Source of the DNA: Streptomyces sp. TN58 | Lineage (GTDB): Bacteria; Actinomycetota; Actinomycetes; Streptomycetales; Streptomycetaceae | NCBI RefSeq assembly: GCF_001941845.1 | Contig: NZ_CP018870.1 | Location: 744,001 to 808,000, forward strand | Reading direction: 5' to 3' | DNA length: 64,000 nt | In this document: in pieces, positions 23,939 to 32,830 of the stretch | How positions within the stretch are numbered: the first letter of the stretch is position 1 | Layout of the letters: each line of letters opens with the position of its first letter | Made by a program: the position numbers and the translations under genes | The notes under the pieces: model-generated | The model's database searches: none | Told to the model about the DNA's origin: nothing | What the model saw: only the letters and a program-made list of their open reading frames with translations

Positions 23939-23993
23939 GCCGCACCCGTCAGCGGGGCGCGCCTCCCTCACACGCTTCCTTCACGCGCCTGTC

Positions 23994-24671
23994 TCACTCC
24001 GCTTCGGGGTCGTGGGTGTCCACGATCCGGGTCGGGCCGGCCTGCCGGCCGTGTCCGCCCGCCTCCGGGCCGGCAGGCGGCTCGCCGGGCCCCGCGCCGG
24101 CGCCGTCCGCACCGGCGCCGTCCCGTTCGGCCGGCGGCGCCTGGGGCCCGTGGGCGATCCCGGGTCCCTCGGTGACCGCGTACGTAGCCAGTCGGGTCCC
24201 GTCGCCGTACATCCACCGTCCCGAGGCCTCGTCGTAGAGCCACACCGACTCCCCGTCGACGACGACGCCCGCCCGCAGTCCGCGCAGGGACCGCCGGAAG
24301 GCGTCGCTGTCGGCCCGGCCGGAGGCGAGTTCGTCCACGGCGTGCCGGTAGCGTTCGACGGCGTCGGCGCCTCGTGCGAGCAGCGGCCTCGGGTCCTCGG
24401 CCCGTACGGAGGGCCGCTCTCCCGTGGTGGGCGGCGGCTGCGGGACCGCGATGAGGAGCCGCCCGTCGACCCAGGCGCTCCATCCGTTGGCGCAGAGGAT
24501 CTCCCCCCACTCGCCCCGCCGGGACAGCAGCTGCACGGGCAGGAAGGCGTCCAGGGCGGCGGTCGGCCGGGAGACGTCGGGGGCTTCCCAGGCGGACAGT
24601 CCGGGGGGCGGCACCACATGGGTGGGCCGGAAGTCGGCCACGGCGATCCCAGGATCCATCGAGCTGCTCAT
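23994..24671 (-). CDS. Unknown protein next to FHA-ABC transporter
   Basis: A 225-residue soluble protein. Residues about 45-75 (LSRRGEWGEILCANGWSAWVDGRLL) read like an SH3-type strand pattern, and residues about 145-175 include a WLYDEASGRWMYGDG strand pair. The last 45 residues are Gly/Ala/Pro-rich and disordered. No signal peptide or helix is present. It begins five bases after the stop of the FHA-ABC gene and is surely in its operon, so it may be a cytoplasmic partner. No function can be given. Confidence 0.7.
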   Translation of the reverse strand: MSSSMDPGIAVADFRPTHVVPPPGLSAWEAPDVSRPTAALDAFLPVQLLSRRGEWGEILCANGWSAWVDGRLLIAVPQPPPTTGERPSVRAEDPRPLLARGADAVERYRHAVDELASGRADSDAFRRSLRGLRAGVVVDGESVWLYDEASGRWMYGDGTRLATYAVTEGPGIAHGPQAPPAERDGAGADGAGAGPGEPPAGPEAGGHGRQAGPTRIVDTHDPEAE

Positions 24672-24676
24672 GGCGC

Positions 24677-27064
24677 CTACTTCCGCATGACCGCGGGCTC
24701 GTGCCGGCGCAGCAGCCTGGCCACCAGCACCCCGAAGAGGACCGACAGGACCACCAGCATGCCCAGGTTCAGCAGCCACACCGCGGGGGTGTGCGCGAAG
24801 AGCGGGTCGTCGGCGAGGGTACCGGGCAGGATCGCGCCGAGGTCGATGGTGCCCGCCATGGCGCCGAGGGCCCAGCGGGAGGGGACGAGCCAGGCCAGTT
24901 GCTCGATCACCGGCACGCCGTCCAGCCGTAGCAGCGCGCCGCAGAAGACCACCTGCACGATGGCGAGGAGGACCAGCAGCGGCATGGTGACCTCCTCCTT
25001 GCCGACCAGTGCGGAGATGAGCAGGCCGAGCATCATGGCGGTGAACGCGAGCAGGGCCACGGCGACGGTGATCTCGACGAGGGGTCCCGTGATCACGCCG
25101 TGGCCGCCGGGGGCGCTCAGGTCCACGCCGTAGAGCGCCACCAGGGTGAGCACCACGGCCTGTGCCGTGGTGACGGCGCCCAGCACCACCACCTTCGACA
25201 TCAGGTACGCGGAGCGGGACAGCCCCACGGCCCGCTCCCGCCGGTGGATGGCCCGTTCCTTGACCAGCTCGCGTACGGCGTTCGCGGCGCCGGTGAGTAC
25301 GGCGCCGACGGACAGGATGAGCAGGGCGTTGACCGCGGTCTCCTGGGTGAGTCTGCTTCCGGCCAGGGCCCGGGCCATGGCGCCCATGACGAAGGGGAGC
25401 GCGATCATGATGGCGAGGAAGGTCCGGTCCGCGGAGAGTGCGGCCGTGTAGCGCCGGACGAGGGTGGACAGCTGGGAGCCCCAGCTCTGCGCCTTGTGCG
25501 GCGGGGGGACGGGCCCGGCCGGTGCGGCCGGTGCGGCCCCCGGGGCCGCCGCGCGGCGGCCGCCGTGCCACGGTTGGCGGGTGGCGCCCAGGACGTACGT
25601 GCGGTAGGCCGCCGAGGCGGCGTACTCCCCCGCCCAGTCGCGGCCCCGCTGGTTCTCGAAGGCCTCGAAGGCCTCCGGCCACTGGGTGGCGCCGAAGTGG
25701 CGGAGGGTTTCTCCGGGCGGTCCGTAGTAGGCGATGCGGCCGCCCGGGGCGAGGACCAGCAGCCGGTCGCAGACGTCGAGGCTGAGGACGCTGTGGGTGA
25801 CGACGATGACGGTGCGGCCGTCGTCGGCGAGGGCGCGCAGCATGTGCATCACCGAGCGGTCCATGCCCGGGTCGAGGCCGGAGGTGGGCTCGTCCAGGAA
25901 GAGCAGGGAGGGCTTGGTGAGCAGTTCCAGGGCGACGGAGACGCGTTTGCGCTGGCCGCCGGAGAGGCTGTGGACGGGCTGGGCGGCGCGCTCCTGGAGG
26001 CCGAGTTCGCGGATGACCTCGTCCACCCGCGCCTGGCGTTCGGCCTTCGCGGTGTCCTGGGGGAAGCGCAGTTCGGCGGCGTAGGTGAGGGCGCGCCGGA
26101 CGGTGAGCTGGGAGTGCAGGATGTCGTCCTGCGGTACGAGGCCGATGCGGCTGCGCAGTTCGGCGTAGTCGCGGTAGAGGTCGCGGCCGTCGTAGAGGAC
26201 GGTGCCGCGGTCGGCCGGGCGCAGGCCGGTGAGGGCGCCGAGCAGGGTGGACTTGCCGGCTCCGCTGGGGCCGATGACGGCGAGCAGGCATTTGGCGCCG
26301 ACCGGGAAGGACACCTCGTCGAGGAGGGTCTTGCGGCCCCGGTCGACGGCGACGGTGAGGCCCTGGACGTCGAGGGTGACCTCGCCGGTGTCCTCGTACT
26401 CCTGGAGGCGGTCGCCGACGAGGCAGAAGGCCAGGTGGCCGATGCCGACGATGTCGCCCTCGGCCAGGGGGGCTGCGCCGGTGACGGGGGCGCCGTTGAG
26501 GTAGGTGCCGTTGTGGCTGCCGAGGTCGGCGATCTCGTAGCCGCCGTCCGGGAGGGCGCGCAGTTCGGCGTGCCGGCGCGACACGTCGAGCTCGTCGACG
26601 ACGAGGTCGTTGTCGGTGGCGCGGCCGATGCGCAGGGCGGTGCGGGCGGGCAGCGCAAGGACGGCGCTGGGGCGGCGGAAGGTGCTGGTCATCGACGGGT
26701 TGGAGATCCGGGCCGGCCCGGGGCCGGGGCTTGCGGGGCCGGTCCGGGGGGTGTTGAGGACGGCCCGGGGGCCGTCCTGTGCGTCGCCGAAGCGCAGTTC
26801 GCTGCCGGCGCCGACGCTCCACTCGTGGACGCGGTGGCCGTCGGCCCAGGTGCCGTTGGTGCTGTGCTCGTCCTCCACCGTCCAGTGGTCTCCCTCGGGG
26901 CGCAGGACCGCGTGGTGCCAGGAGACGCGGGCGTCCTCGAAGCAGATCTCGCAGAGCGGGTCCCTGCCGACGTGGTAGGTCCGGCCCGGGCTCATCGGTG
27001 TGGAGCCCGTGTCGGTTTCCAGGACGAGCTCGGGCGCGGTCGGCACACCGGGGCGCTGGACCAT
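24677..27064 (-). CDS. ABC exporter with two FHA domains (ABCG-like half transporter)
   Basis: A 795-residue protein. Two FHA domains come first (about 20-95 and 135-215; VGRDP...VSWHHA and IGRATDNDLVV...VSRRHAEL...SHNGTYLNG), then an ATPase (about 230-450: Walker A GPSGAGKST at 265, LSGGQ at 367, DEPTSGLD at 391), then an ABC-2 membrane domain with six helices (about 545-790). Mycobacterial Rv1747 has the same order and is controlled by phosphothreonine on a partner kinase. FHA domains here should bind Thr-phosphorylated proteins, and a Ser/Thr kinase lies 3 kb away at 30251. Substrate unknown. Start at ATG 27064; a GTG at 27091 is possible. Confidence 0.9.
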   Translation of the reverse strand: MVQRPGVPTAPELVLETDTGSTPMSPGRTYHVGRDPLCEICFEDARVSWHHAVLRPEGDHWTVEDEHSTNGTWADGHRVHEWSVGAGSELRFGDAQDGPRAVLNTPRTGPASPGPGPARISNPSMTSTFRRPSAVLALPARTALRIGRATDNDLVVDELDVSRRHAELRALPDGGYEIADLGSHNGTYLNGAPVTGAAPLAEGDIVGIGHLAFCLVGDRLQEYEDTGEVTLDVQGLTVAVDRGRKTLLDEVSFPVGAKCLLAVIGPSGAGKSTLLGALTGLRPADRGTVLYDGRDLYRDYAELRSRIGLVPQDDILHSQLTVRRALTYAAELRFPQDTAKAERQARVDEVIRELGLQERAAQPVHSLSGGQRKRVSVALELLTKPSLLFLDEPTSGLDPGMDRSVMHMLRALADDGRTVIVVTHSVLSLDVCDRLLVLAPGGRIAYYGPPGETLRHFGATQWPEAFEAFENQRGRDWAGEYAASAAYRTYVLGATRQPWHGGRRAAAPGAAPAAPAGPVPPPHKAQSWGSQLSTLVRRYTAALSADRTFLAIMIALPFVMGAMARALAGSRLTQETAVNALLILSVGAVLTGAANAVRELVKERAIHRRERAVGLSRSAYLMSKVVVLGAVTTAQAVVLTLVALYGVDLSAPGGHGVITGPLVEITVAVALLAFTAMMLGLLISALVGKEEVTMPLLVLLAIVQVVFCGALLRLDGVPVIEQLAWLVPSRWALGAMAGTIDLGAILPGTLADDPLFAHTPAVWLLNLGMLVVLSVLFGVLVARLLRRHEPAVMRK

Positions 27065-27140
27065 GAGCAGATTTTCCCACGATCGCACCACGCTGGCAGC
27101 GGCCCACTGAAACCGCAGGTCAGAGGCCTGTTATGGGTAA

Positions 27141-27160
27141 TGACAACGGTCCCCGTTGCA
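27141..27160 (+). promoter_or_regulatory. Possible Zur site upstream of the CDF zinc exporter
   Basis: A dyad CAACGG-TCC-CCGTTG at 27144-27158 with TGA and CA flanks resembles actinobacterial Zur boxes. It lies about 85 bases before the exporter start codon. In S. coelicolor Zur is reported to activate the zinc exporter zitB from an upstream site, so position and identity fit. Confidence 0.35.
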
Positions 27161-27243
27161 GCCTTTGCCAGTCTCGCCGCGGTGCGCTTCACTTCACGCG
27201 ACGGCACCGGACGAACGGCTGCCGCGACGAGACGGGGGATGCC

Positions 27244-28278
27244 ATGAGCGGGCACGACGACCACGGCCACGGGCCCGGGGGCGGCGGCCACGGCCACGAT
27301 CACGGCCATGGGCCGGGGGGCCACAGCCACGGCGTGGCCGCCGACGCCGACCGCCGCTGGCTGGCCATCGCGCTCGGCCTGATCGGCGGGTTCATGGCCG
27401 TCGAGGTCGTCATCGGCGTCATGGCCCACTCCCTGGCCCTGATCTCCGACGCCGCCCACATGCTGACGGACGCCGTCTCGATCGTCCTCGCGCTGATCGC
27501 GATGCGGCTGGCGGCCCGCCCCGCCCGCGGCGGATTCACGTACGGCCTCAAGCGCGCGGAGATACTGTCCGCCCAGGCCAACGGTCTGACGCTGCTCCTG
27601 CTGGCCGTGTGGCTGGCGTACGAGGCGGTGCGCCGGCTGGTGGACCCGCCGCCGGTGGAGGGCGGGCTGGTGCTGGTGACGGCGCTCGCGGGCATCGTCG
27701 TCAACGTGGCCGCGGCCTGGTGCATCTCGCGGGCGAACCGGTCGTCGCTGGCGGTCGAGGGCGCCTACCAGCACGTCCTGAACGACCTGTTCGCCTTCAT
27801 CGGGACGGCCGTCGCCGGTCTGGTCGTCATGACGACCGGGTTCCGGCAGGCCGACGCCATCGCCACGCTGGTGGTGGTCGTCCTGATGGTGAAGGCGGGC
27901 TACGGCCTGGTCCGCGACTCCGGCCGGATCTTCCTGGAGGCGGCGCCCGCGCACGTGGACCCGGACGCGGTCGGGGACCGGCTCGTCGGGCACCCGCCGG
28001 TCACCGAGGTCCACGACCTGCACATATGGACGATCACCTCGGGGCAGGCCGCGCTCTCCGCGCACGTGCTGGTCGAGCCCGCCGGCGACTGCCACGCCGT
28101 CCGCCGGGAGCTGGAGCGGATGCTGGAGAAGGAGTACGGCATCACGCACACCACCCTGCAGGTGGACCACGTCCAGGACTCCCTCCTCTCGGTCGGCCGG
28201 CGGGGCGAGGCCCCGTACGACCCGCACTGCGCGGACGCGCACGGTCCGGTCCACCGCGAGGGCCCGCACGACCACTGA
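27244..28278 (+). CDS. CDF-family zinc exporter, ZitB-like
   Basis: A 344-residue cation diffusion facilitator. The first 31 residues are a His-rich run (HDDHGHG, HGHDHGHG, HSHG). Six helices follow; the transport site residues are in HSLALISDAAHMLTDA (helix 2) and HVLNDLF (helix 5). The C-terminal cytoplasmic domain (about 215-300) ends HTTLQVDH as in ZitB/CzcD, and an additional His-rich tail closes the protein. It exports zinc in exchange for protons. The ATG at 27244 has a GGGGA site. The gene is divergent from the FHA-ABC operon. Confidence 0.92.
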   Translation: MSGHDDHGHGPGGGGHGHDHGHGPGGHSHGVAADADRRWLAIALGLIGGFMAVEVVIGVMAHSLALISDAAHMLTDAVSIVLALIAMRLAARPARGGFTYGLKRAEILSAQANGLTLLLLAVWLAYEAVRRLVDPPPVEGGLVLVTALAGIVVNVAAAWCISRANRSSLAVEGAYQHVLNDLFAFIGTAVAGLVVMTTGFRQADAIATLVVVVLMVKAGYGLVRDSGRIFLEAAPAHVDPDAVGDRLVGHPPVTEVHDLHIWTITSGQAALSAHVLVEPAGDCHAVRRELERMLEKEYGITHTTLQVDHVQDSLLSVGRRGEAPYDPHCADAHGPVHREGPHDH

Positions 28279-28331
28279 CGGGCGCGGGGCCCCATCACTG
28301 ACCGGCGCCCTGGCTGGGCATGTATGGGCCC

Positions 28332-28799
28332 ATGACGTACAAGCGCAGCGCCGGACTGCTCCTCTTCCGGCGGACGGCGGCCGGGGTCGAGGTCCTGCTC
28401 GGGCACATGGGCGGCCCGCTGTGGTCGGGCCGGAGGGCCGGGGACTGGGCCATCCCCAAGGGCGAGTACGGGCCGGAGGAGACTCCGCGCGACGCGGCCC
28501 GGCGGGAGTTCACAGAGGAGATCGGGCTGCCGCCGCCGGACGGCGAGTACCTTCCGCTGGGCGACGTACGGCTGTCCAGCGGGAAGCTGGTGACCATCTG
28601 GGCGGTGGAGGCGGACCTCGATCCGGCGCTCATGGTGCCGGGGACCTTCACCATGGAGTGGCCGCCGCGCTCCGGGAACGTGCAGGAGTTCCCGGAGCTG
28701 GACCGGGTGGCGTGGTGCACGCCCGAGATGGCCCGGACGATGCTGATCCCCTCGCAACTCCCGTTCCTGGAACGGCTGTCCGAGCTCCTGAAGGCCTGA
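28332..28799 (+). CDS. NUDIX hydrolase
   Basis: A 155-residue protein with the Nudix box G-x5-E-x7-REUxEExGU, here GEYGPEETPRDAARREFTEE followed by IG. It begins KRSAGLLLFRR, and IPKGEYG precedes the box, a pattern frequent in small house-cleaning NUDIX proteins related to diadenosine polyphosphate hydrolases. Substrate cannot be told. The ATG at 28332 is preferred over an in-frame ATG at 28320. It is followed after 48 bases by the Tm-1-like gene. Confidence 0.87.
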   Translation: MTYKRSAGLLLFRRTAAGVEVLLGHMGGPLWSGRRAGDWAIPKGEYGPEETPRDAARREFTEEIGLPPPDGEYLPLGDVRLSSGKLVTIWAVEADLDPALMVPGTFTMEWPPRSGNVQEFPELDRVAWCTPEMARTMLIPSQLPFLERLSELLKA

Positions 28800-28847
28800 C
28801 CAGAGCTCGTACTTGCCAACGTCCCCTCCTGCCTGGACATTGCATCC

Positions 28848-30098
28848 ATGACCAACGTCGTGCTGGTGGGAACCCTGGACACCAAGGGTGTGGAGTACGG
28901 CTGGCTGCGCGAGAGGCTGCTGCGCGCCGGCGTCGAAGTGACAGTGGTCGACACGGGAATCATGGGTGAGCCCCGGGTGGCCGCGGACGTGCCGCGCGCC
29001 GAGGTGGCCCGGGCCGCCGGGGCCGAGCTGTCCCTGCTGCGGTCGGACGCCGACCGGGGCGCGGCCGTGACCACGATGGCCCGGGGCGCCGAGGCGACCC
29101 TGTTGCGCCTGTACGCCGAGGGCCGGCTGCACGGGGTCCTCGCGATAGGCGGCAGCGGCGGCACCTCCATCGCCACCCGGGCGATGCGCGCCCTGCCGCT
29201 GGGCGTTCCGAAGGTGATGGTCTCGTCGATGGCGTCCGGGGACACCGCCCCGTACGTGGGCTCCTCGGACATCACGATGATGTACAGCGTCGTGGACATC
29301 GCGGGCATCAACAGCGTGTCCGAGCCGATCCTGGCGAACGCCGCGGCGGCCGTCGCGGGGATGGCCCGGTGCTTCGGCCGCGCCGGGGCGGACCGGCCGC
29401 CCCGGCTGGGGGCAGGCCCCCGTCCGCTGGTGGCGGCGAGCATGGCGGGCGTGACCACGTCCGGTGTGGACGCGGCGCGCGAGCGGCTGACCGAGCTGGG
29501 CTACGAGGTGCTGGTCTTCCACGTCAGCGGCACCGGCGGCCGCACCCTGGAGACCCTGGCCGGCCAGGGGGTGTTCGCCGGGGTCCTCGACCTGACCCTC
29601 AGCGAGCTGGCCGACGACCTGTGCGGGGGGATCCTGACCGCGGGGCCCGACCGGCTCAGCGCGGCCGGGCGGGCGGGCGTGCCGCAGGTGGTGAGCCTGG
29701 GTGCGCTGGACATGGTGAAGTTCGGCCCGCTGGAGTCCCTGCCCCAGCGGGTCCTGGACCGGGGTGTCCACGTCCACAACCCGTCGATCACGGTGATCCG
29801 CACGAGCGAGGCGGAGTGCGCGGAGCTGGGCCGCCGGGTGGCCGCCAAACTCCGTGCGGCGACCGGCCCCACGGCCGTGTGCGTTCCGCTCCGTGGACTG
29901 TCCACGCTCGGCGCGCCGGGCGGCCCGTACCATGACCCCCGTGCGGACCGGGCGCTGTTCTCGGCGCTGCGCGAGGGCTTGCACGGCAGTGCCGCGCGGC
30001 TCTACGACTACGACACGCACATCAACGATCCGGCCTTCGGGCGGGCGGCCGCCGACCGGCTGCACGCCATGATCGGCACGGTGTCGGCCGCGGCCTGA
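28848..30098 (+). CDS. Tm-1-like ATP-binding protein (UPF0261)
   Basis: A 416-residue protein covering the whole UPF0261/Tm-1 family. It opens VVLVGTLDTKGVEYGWLRERL, has the GGSGGTSIATRAMRALPLGVPK and SSMASGDTAPYVG nucleotide-site motifs, and ends with a conserved DYDTHINDPAF segment. The plant homolog Tm-1 binds ATP and a tobamovirus helicase; the bacterial role is unsettled. In many bacteria and fungi it neighbours a phosphoenolpyruvate-hydrolase-like TIM barrel, which is absent here. Confidence 0.87.
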   Translation: MTNVVLVGTLDTKGVEYGWLRERLLRAGVEVTVVDTGIMGEPRVAADVPRAEVARAAGAELSLLRSDADRGAAVTTMARGAEATLLRLYAEGRLHGVLAIGGSGGTSIATRAMRALPLGVPKVMVSSMASGDTAPYVGSSDITMMYSVVDIAGINSVSEPILANAAAAVAGMARCFGRAGADRPPRLGAGPRPLVAASMAGVTTSGVDAARERLTELGYEVLVFHVSGTGGRTLETLAGQGVFAGVLDLTLSELADDLCGGILTAGPDRLSAAGRAGVPQVVSLGALDMVKFGPLESLPQRVLDRGVHVHNPSITVIRTSEAECAELGRRVAAKLRAATGPTAVCVPLRGLSTLGAPGGPYHDPRADRALFSALREGLHGSAARLYDYDTHINDPAFGRAAADRLHAMIGTVSAAA

Positions 30099-30250
30099 GA
30101 CACCCGCCGCGGTCGGGAACCGGCCGTGGCCGGAACCACGTCCCATGGGGAGTCCGGTGCGGGGCGGCCGGTGAGCGGCCGGCCCCGTACCGGCCGCTGA
30201 CATGGGCGGTTCGGCGCGAGACGGCAGGCAGCAGGCAGGGGGCAGGAACG

Positions 30251-31882
30251 ATGAACGACACTCGGGCGGCATGGTCGGTCCCCGGTTACACGCAGGTGCG
30301 CGAGCTCGGCTCGGGCGCCAGTGGGCGCGTGGTACTCGCCGTGCACGAGGCGACGGGTACGGCGGTCGCGGTGAAGTACCTCACCGACCGGCTGCGCGAG
30401 GACCCCGCCTTCGTCGGGGAGTTCAGGGCCGAGGCCCGGCTCCTCGGCGGACTGGAGTCCCCCTACGTGGTGCGGCTGTACGAGTACGTCGAGGCGCCGG
30501 GCGGCGCCGCCATCGTGATGGAGCTGGTCGACGGCATCTCCCTGCAGGCCCTGCTCAAGGAGGCCGGGCAGACCGACCCCGAGGCCGCGCTCGTGGTGTT
30601 GAAGGGCTCGCTGCTGGGTCTCGCCCACGCGCACCGGGCGGGAGTCGTCCACCGTGACTACAAGCCGGCGAACGTGCTGGTGGCGGCGGACGGCTCGTCG
30701 CGGTTGGTGGACTTCGGGATCGCCGCCCGCCGCGGCACGACGCCCGGTGTCGCCGGCACGCCCGCCTACATGGCGCCGGAGCAGTGGCAGGGCCGGCCGG
30801 CGTCGCCCGCCGCCGACGTGTACGCGGCGACGGCGACCTTCTTCGAGTGCCTGACCGGGCGCAAGCCGTTCGACGGGGAGAACTTCGCCGAACTCGCGGT
30901 GCAGCACATCGAGGCTCCGGTGCCGGAGACCGAGGCCCCCGAGCCCGTGCGTCCGCTGATCCGGCGCGGCCTCGCCAAGGCACCCGAGCAGCGGCCGGAG
31001 AACGCCGAGGCGTTCGTGGCCGAGCTGGAGGACGTGGCGCTGGCCGCGTACGGGCCCGAGTGGGAGGAGCGCGGGCAGCGCAAGCTGGCGGCGCTGGCCG
31101 CGCTGCTGCCGCTGTTGTTCCCCTCGGCGGGCGCGTCGGCGGCGGGCACCACCGCGGTGGCGACGACCACGCTGGCGCCGCCGCCCCGCAGTTGGCTGCC
31201 CGACCGGCGCGGAGCGGTGGCCGCCGGTGTGGCCCTCGTCGTCGGCGCGATGATCGTGTTCTCGGCGCAGGCGGCCGGTGACCAGCGAGGCGGCGCGTCG
31301 GCCCTGAGCGCGTTCGCGACGACCAGCGCGGCGCCGGGCGGCGGCTTCCCCTCCCCGGTGGCCACCGCGTCGGCTTCACCTTCGGCGACGGCGTCGGCGT
31401 CCGCGTCTCCTTCCGCGTCGCCGTCCACGTCCGCGTCCGCCTCCCCCTCGCCGTCGCTGTCGCCCTCCGCGAGCCCGGGTACGTCGGCGACGCCGACCGT
31501 GACGGCCACGCCGACGACGACCTCGCCGACGACCAGCCGGCCGCCGTCCCCGCGGCCGACGGTCGTGGTCGGGGCGGTCAGGGTGGATCTCCGGCAGGTC
31601 GACTTCACCACGGGTGAGGCCGCCATCTCCATCGACGCCAAGGGCACTGCGCCGGTGAGCGTCACCGTGCAGTGGTTCAGCAGCAACCAGTCCGGTGTGC
31701 TGGGTACCGCCGACGGCCGGGCGGAGACGCTGACGTACCAGCCGGGCAGCGGTGCGGTCGTCCGGCGGCACGCCTTCTCCGGGAAGGGCTGCTACTGGGG
31801 CGTGCGGGTCACCACGACGCCCGCCGCCGGCAACGGTTCCCCGACCGACCAGGTCTGGCTGACGAGGTGCATGATCCGATGA
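30251..31882 (+). CDS. Membrane Ser/Thr protein kinase with Ig-like extracellular tail
   Basis: A 543-residue PknB-type kinase. Gly loop GSGASG at 20-25, catalytic Lys42, HRDYKPAN at 134-141 (an RD-class loop), DFG at 154-156 and an APE-like MAPEQ at 174. A membrane helix spans about 320-340. Outside, a Ser/Pro/Thr-rich stalk of about 90 residues precedes a small beta domain (about 440-543) with CYWGVRVTT near the end. It has no PASTA repeats. It overlaps the next gene by four bases, and the next gene encodes the same kind of extracellular domain. Confidence 0.92.
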   Translation: MNDTRAAWSVPGYTQVRELGSGASGRVVLAVHEATGTAVAVKYLTDRLREDPAFVGEFRAEARLLGGLESPYVVRLYEYVEAPGGAAIVMELVDGISLQALLKEAGQTDPEAALVVLKGSLLGLAHAHRAGVVHRDYKPANVLVAADGSSRLVDFGIAARRGTTPGVAGTPAYMAPEQWQGRPASPAADVYAATATFFECLTGRKPFDGENFAELAVQHIEAPVPETEAPEPVRPLIRRGLAKAPEQRPENAEAFVAELEDVALAAYGPEWEERGQRKLAALAALLPLLFPSAGASAAGTTAVATTTLAPPPRSWLPDRRGAVAAGVALVVGAMIVFSAQAAGDQRGGASALSAFATTSAAPGGGFPSPVATASASPSATASASASPSASPSTSASASPSPSLSPSASPGTSATPTVTATPTTTSPTTSRPPSPRPTVVVGAVRVDLRQVDFTTGEAAISIDAKGTAPVSVTVQWFSSNQSGVLGTADGRAETLTYQPGSGAVVRRHAFSGKGCYWGVRVTTTPAAGNGSPTDQVWLTRCMIR

Positions 31883-32460
31883 GCGACGAAGAGTACAGCG
31901 CGACCGTCCTCGGCAGCCACTGGATCAGCGGCCCCCCGCAGCCGCGGGAGGCCGTGCCCGACCGTGTCGAGGGGTCCGTCATGCGGTTCGGGCCGGGCGT
32001 GACGGCCGCCCTGCCCGCGCCCTTCCCGGTGGTCGTCCCCGTCCTCGCACCGCGCCCGCGAAGGGGCGCCGGGCTGCGCCGGTACACGCTCGCCGCGGTG
32101 GTGCTGGCGGCGGTCCTCGCGTACCTCGGATGGCAGCGGTTCGGTCCGGAGATCGAGGTCCGCGAAGTGGCCGTGAGCACCGATCCGGCCGGCCCGGCCT
32201 GCGACGCGACCGCCGACGTGGTGGCCGTGGTGGGCACGAACGGCCGCCCGGGGACGCTGACCTACCGCTGGGTCCGCAGTGACGGCACCAGGTCCGAGGA
32301 GCTGACCGAGCGGGTGCCGCGCGGGCAGAAGGAGGCCCGGCTGCACCTGCTGTGGACCTTCAAGGGCACGGGCAGCTACCCGGCGAAGGCCGAGCTCCAG
32401 CTGCTGTCGCCCGGACAGCGCACGGCCGCGGTGGAGTTCACGTACCGCTGTACCCCGTAG
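31879..32460 (+). CDS. Single-pass membrane protein paired with the Ser/Thr kinase
   Basis: A 193-residue protein. A cytoplasmic part (1-70) has a Ser/Thr/Tyr-containing start (MSDEEYSATVLGSHW) that could be a kinase target. One helix spans about 72-90. The outside domain (about 95-193) has an Ig-like pattern (GRPGTLTYRWVRSDG...GTYPAKAELQLLSP, in similar spelling) and resembles the kinase's own tail, e.g. in the wish-for-W-R/W-F strands. The ATGA overlap with the kinase stop shows translational coupling. Function as a co-sensor or substrate is inferred. Its 3' end overlaps the convergent DUF6191 gene by 23 bases. Confidence 0.75.
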   Translation: MSDEEYSATVLGSHWISGPPQPREAVPDRVEGSVMRFGPGVTAALPAPFPVVVPVLAPRPRRGAGLRRYTLAAVVLAAVLAYLGWQRFGPEIEVREVAVSTDPAGPACDATADVVAVVGTNGRPGTLTYRWVRSDGTRSEELTERVPRGQKEARLHLLWTFKGTGSYPAKAELQLLSPGQRTAAVEFTYRCTP

Positions 32461-32764
32461 CGGGCATCCGGATCACGGCGAGGCCGCCTTCGAGGTCGAC
32501 GCGGGAGCGCGGCGGCGCGCCGTCCTCCTCGTCGTCGCGCATGACGAGGGCGCTCTGGCGTTCCTTCAGCTCGTTCTGCTTGCCCGGCGAGAAACTGGCG
32601 TGCAGCTGCTCGAAGCCGGTGGAGGAGATCTGCCCCTGGCGCCCGTTCCACCGCCAGGGGAGCAGGCCGGCGCGGCCCGCGCGCACCAGCGCGAGGTCGA
32701 GGAAGGCCATCGCGGTGAGCAGGATGGCCAGCCCCGGGAGGGTCATGAAGACGACGAAGCCCAT
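32438..32764 (-). CDS. DUF6191-type small membrane protein
   Basis: A 108-residue protein with one N-terminal helix (FVVFMTLPGLAILLTAMAFLDLAL) and a conserved-looking ISSTGFEQLHASFSPGKQNEL segment that I associate with DUF6191. The end overlaps the kinase-partner gene on the other strand by 23 bases. No function is known. Confidence 0.7.
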   Translation of the reverse strand: MGFVVFMTLPGLAILLTAMAFLDLALVRAGRAGLLPWRWNGRQGQISSTGFEQLHASFSPGKQNELKERQSALVMRDDEEDGAPPRSRVDLEGGLAVIRMPATGYSGT

Positions 32765-32830
32765 GGCGTGACCGTAACCGACCCGGCCGGTCGCGGACCA
32801 GGCCGGTCGCGGGCCGCGCCCGGCCTGGGG

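Noticed and set aside
30153..30185. GC-rich bulged hairpin before the Ser/Thr kinase
   Set aside because: It has no T-run and lies in a leader; the sequence bias makes such hairpins common.
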